A stretch of 6,513 nt of DNA from Patescibacteria group bacterium (GTDB lineage: Bacteria > Patescibacteriota > JABMPQ01 > JAHIRA01). The notes under the pieces are model-generated. The model ran no database searches, was not told the DNA's origin, and was given only the letters and a program-made list of their open reading frames with translations. Shown piece by piece: positions 6,167-6,513 of this stretch. The position numbers were made by a program, and so were the translations under genes. The stretch is from NCBI GenBank assembly GCA_018818905.1, contig JAHIRA010000139.1, positions 1 to 6,513 on the forward strand, written 5' to 3'. The stretch's first letter is position 1. Each line of letters begins with the position of its first letter.

Positions 6167-6513
6167 ATGAATAGAGTTGATATTCAAAAAACCCGTCAAA
6201 AAGCTATTGCGGCTCTTAGAGCCTTCTTTCAAAAAGAAGGTTTTCTTGAGGTTGAAACTCCAATCATGGTGAATTATCCTGGGATGGAACCAAATCTTGA
6301 TCCTGTGAAAGTTGTCGTACAGCAAGAAGGTGAGCCGTCAGAAAAATTCTTGATTACGTCACCTGAGTATGGAATGAAGAAGCTTCTGGCAGAGGGGCTT
6401 GAGAAGATTTGGCAATTGAACTCTGTTTTTCGTGACAGGGAAGAAAAGAGCCCATTTCACAATCTTGAATTCAAAATGCTCGAATATTATCAGCTGGGGA
6501 TAAATTATCATCA
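6167..6513 (+). CDS. epmA: EF-P lysine ligase-like class II aminoacyl-tRNA synthetase paralogue (EpmA/PoxA/GenX), 3'-truncated by window edge
   Basis: I translated this frame directly. It opens at ATG 6167, preceded by an in-frame TAG at 6155, so this is the first possible start, and it runs off the window after 115 residues. The protein lacks the N-terminal OB-fold anticodon-binding domain of true lysyl-tRNA synthetase and begins at the catalytic core, as in EpmA (about 325 residues in E. coli). Visible features are the motif-1 region GFLEVETPIM (25-34, Pro32), the segment LITSPEYGMKKLLAEG (62-77), and the motif-2 region FRDREEKSPFHNLEFKMLEYY with Arg89. EpmA attaches (R)-beta-lysine to a lysine of translation factor EF-P, which helps ribosomes through polyproline. 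Neither the EF-P gene nor the aminomutase EpmB is visible. Similarity to the LysRS core means a stand-alone LysRS-like paralogue with another substrate is possible. A hairpin lies within codons 19-25. Confidence 0.82.
   Translation, partial: MNRVDIQKTRQKAIAALRAFFQKEGFLEVETPIMVNYPGMEPNLDPVKVVVQQEGEPSEKFLITSPEYGMKKLLAEGLEKIWQLNSVFRDREEKSPFHNLEFKMLEYYQLGINYH
6222..6240 (+). other. Perfect 8-bp inverted repeat followed by T-rich run, inside the epmA-like gene
   Basis: CCTTCTTT at 6222-6229 and AAAGAAGG at 6233-6240 are exact reverse complements with a three-base loop, and TTTTCTT follows directly. The shape recalls an intrinsic terminator or attenuator, but the stem is AT-rich and lies within codons 19-25 of an open frame (AFFQKEG), where Phe/Lys/Glu codons can produce it by chance. 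Function is unproven. Confidence 0.25.

Overview
The window is a gene-dense, strictly one-directional stretch. Ten protein genes all read on the + strand and are separated by -17 to +14 bases. There are no RNA genes, no insertion sequences, no CRISPR array and no non-coding gap longer than about 15 bases. The base composition is moderately AT-rich (roughly 40% G+C by eye, not computed). The small compact genes, the near absence of Shine-Dalgarno sequences, the TAA-dominated stops and the gene mix suggest a small-genome anaerobic or fermentative bacterium. The gene mix is a putative small export protein, triosephosphate isomerase, group-3b-type hydrogenase/sulfhydrogenase electron-transfer subunits, a nickel/cobalt uptake pair and an EpmA-like ligase. 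A Patescibacteria/CPR lineage (Parcubacteria-like) is my best guess, but this is inference from gene content and style; no marker gene proves it.

Layout. (1) Bases 1-482 hold the 3' part of a membrane protein of the putative small multidrug export family (COG2426 type); its start lies before the window. (2) 495-1250 is tpiA, complete, with all catalytic residues. (3) 1252-3059 is a two-gene redox module: an iron-sulfur protein like HydB (sulfhydrogenase beta) and an FAD/NAD(P)/[2Fe-2S] protein like HydG (sulfhydrogenase gamma), coupled by a one-base TAATG overlap. The NiFe catalytic subunits (HydD, HydA) that normally follow are absent from the window. (4) 3074-4444 encodes an unrecognised cytoplasmic beta-propeller-like protein with an acidic N-terminus. 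(5) 4457-5465 encodes NikM/CbiM and NikN/CbiN, the substrate-specific membrane parts of an ECF-type nickel/cobalt importer, overlapping by 11 bases; the Q and O energising components are absent. (6) 5468-6161 holds two small cytoplasmic proteins overlapping by 17 bases: a DUF1801 (YdhG-like) protein and a nucleoside 2-deoxyribosyltransferase-like Rossmann-fold protein. (7) 6167 to the window end is the 5' part of a class II lysyl-tRNA-synthetase-like gene, best matched to EpmA/PoxA/GenX, the EF-P lysine ligase.

How it may work together. The redox pair would pass electrons between NAD(P)H and iron-sulfur clusters. Nickel uptake a short distance downstream fits a nickel-iron hydrogenase as the missing partner, with the catalytic subunits elsewhere in the genome. 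The beta-propeller protein sits between these two modules and is the most obscure complete gene here. The tight spacing suggests much of the window is co-transcribed, but I see no convincing promoter or terminator, so operon limits cannot be set. No clearly new system is demonstrated. The redox pair, propeller and nickel-uptake arrangement without catalytic subunits is the part most worth following up.
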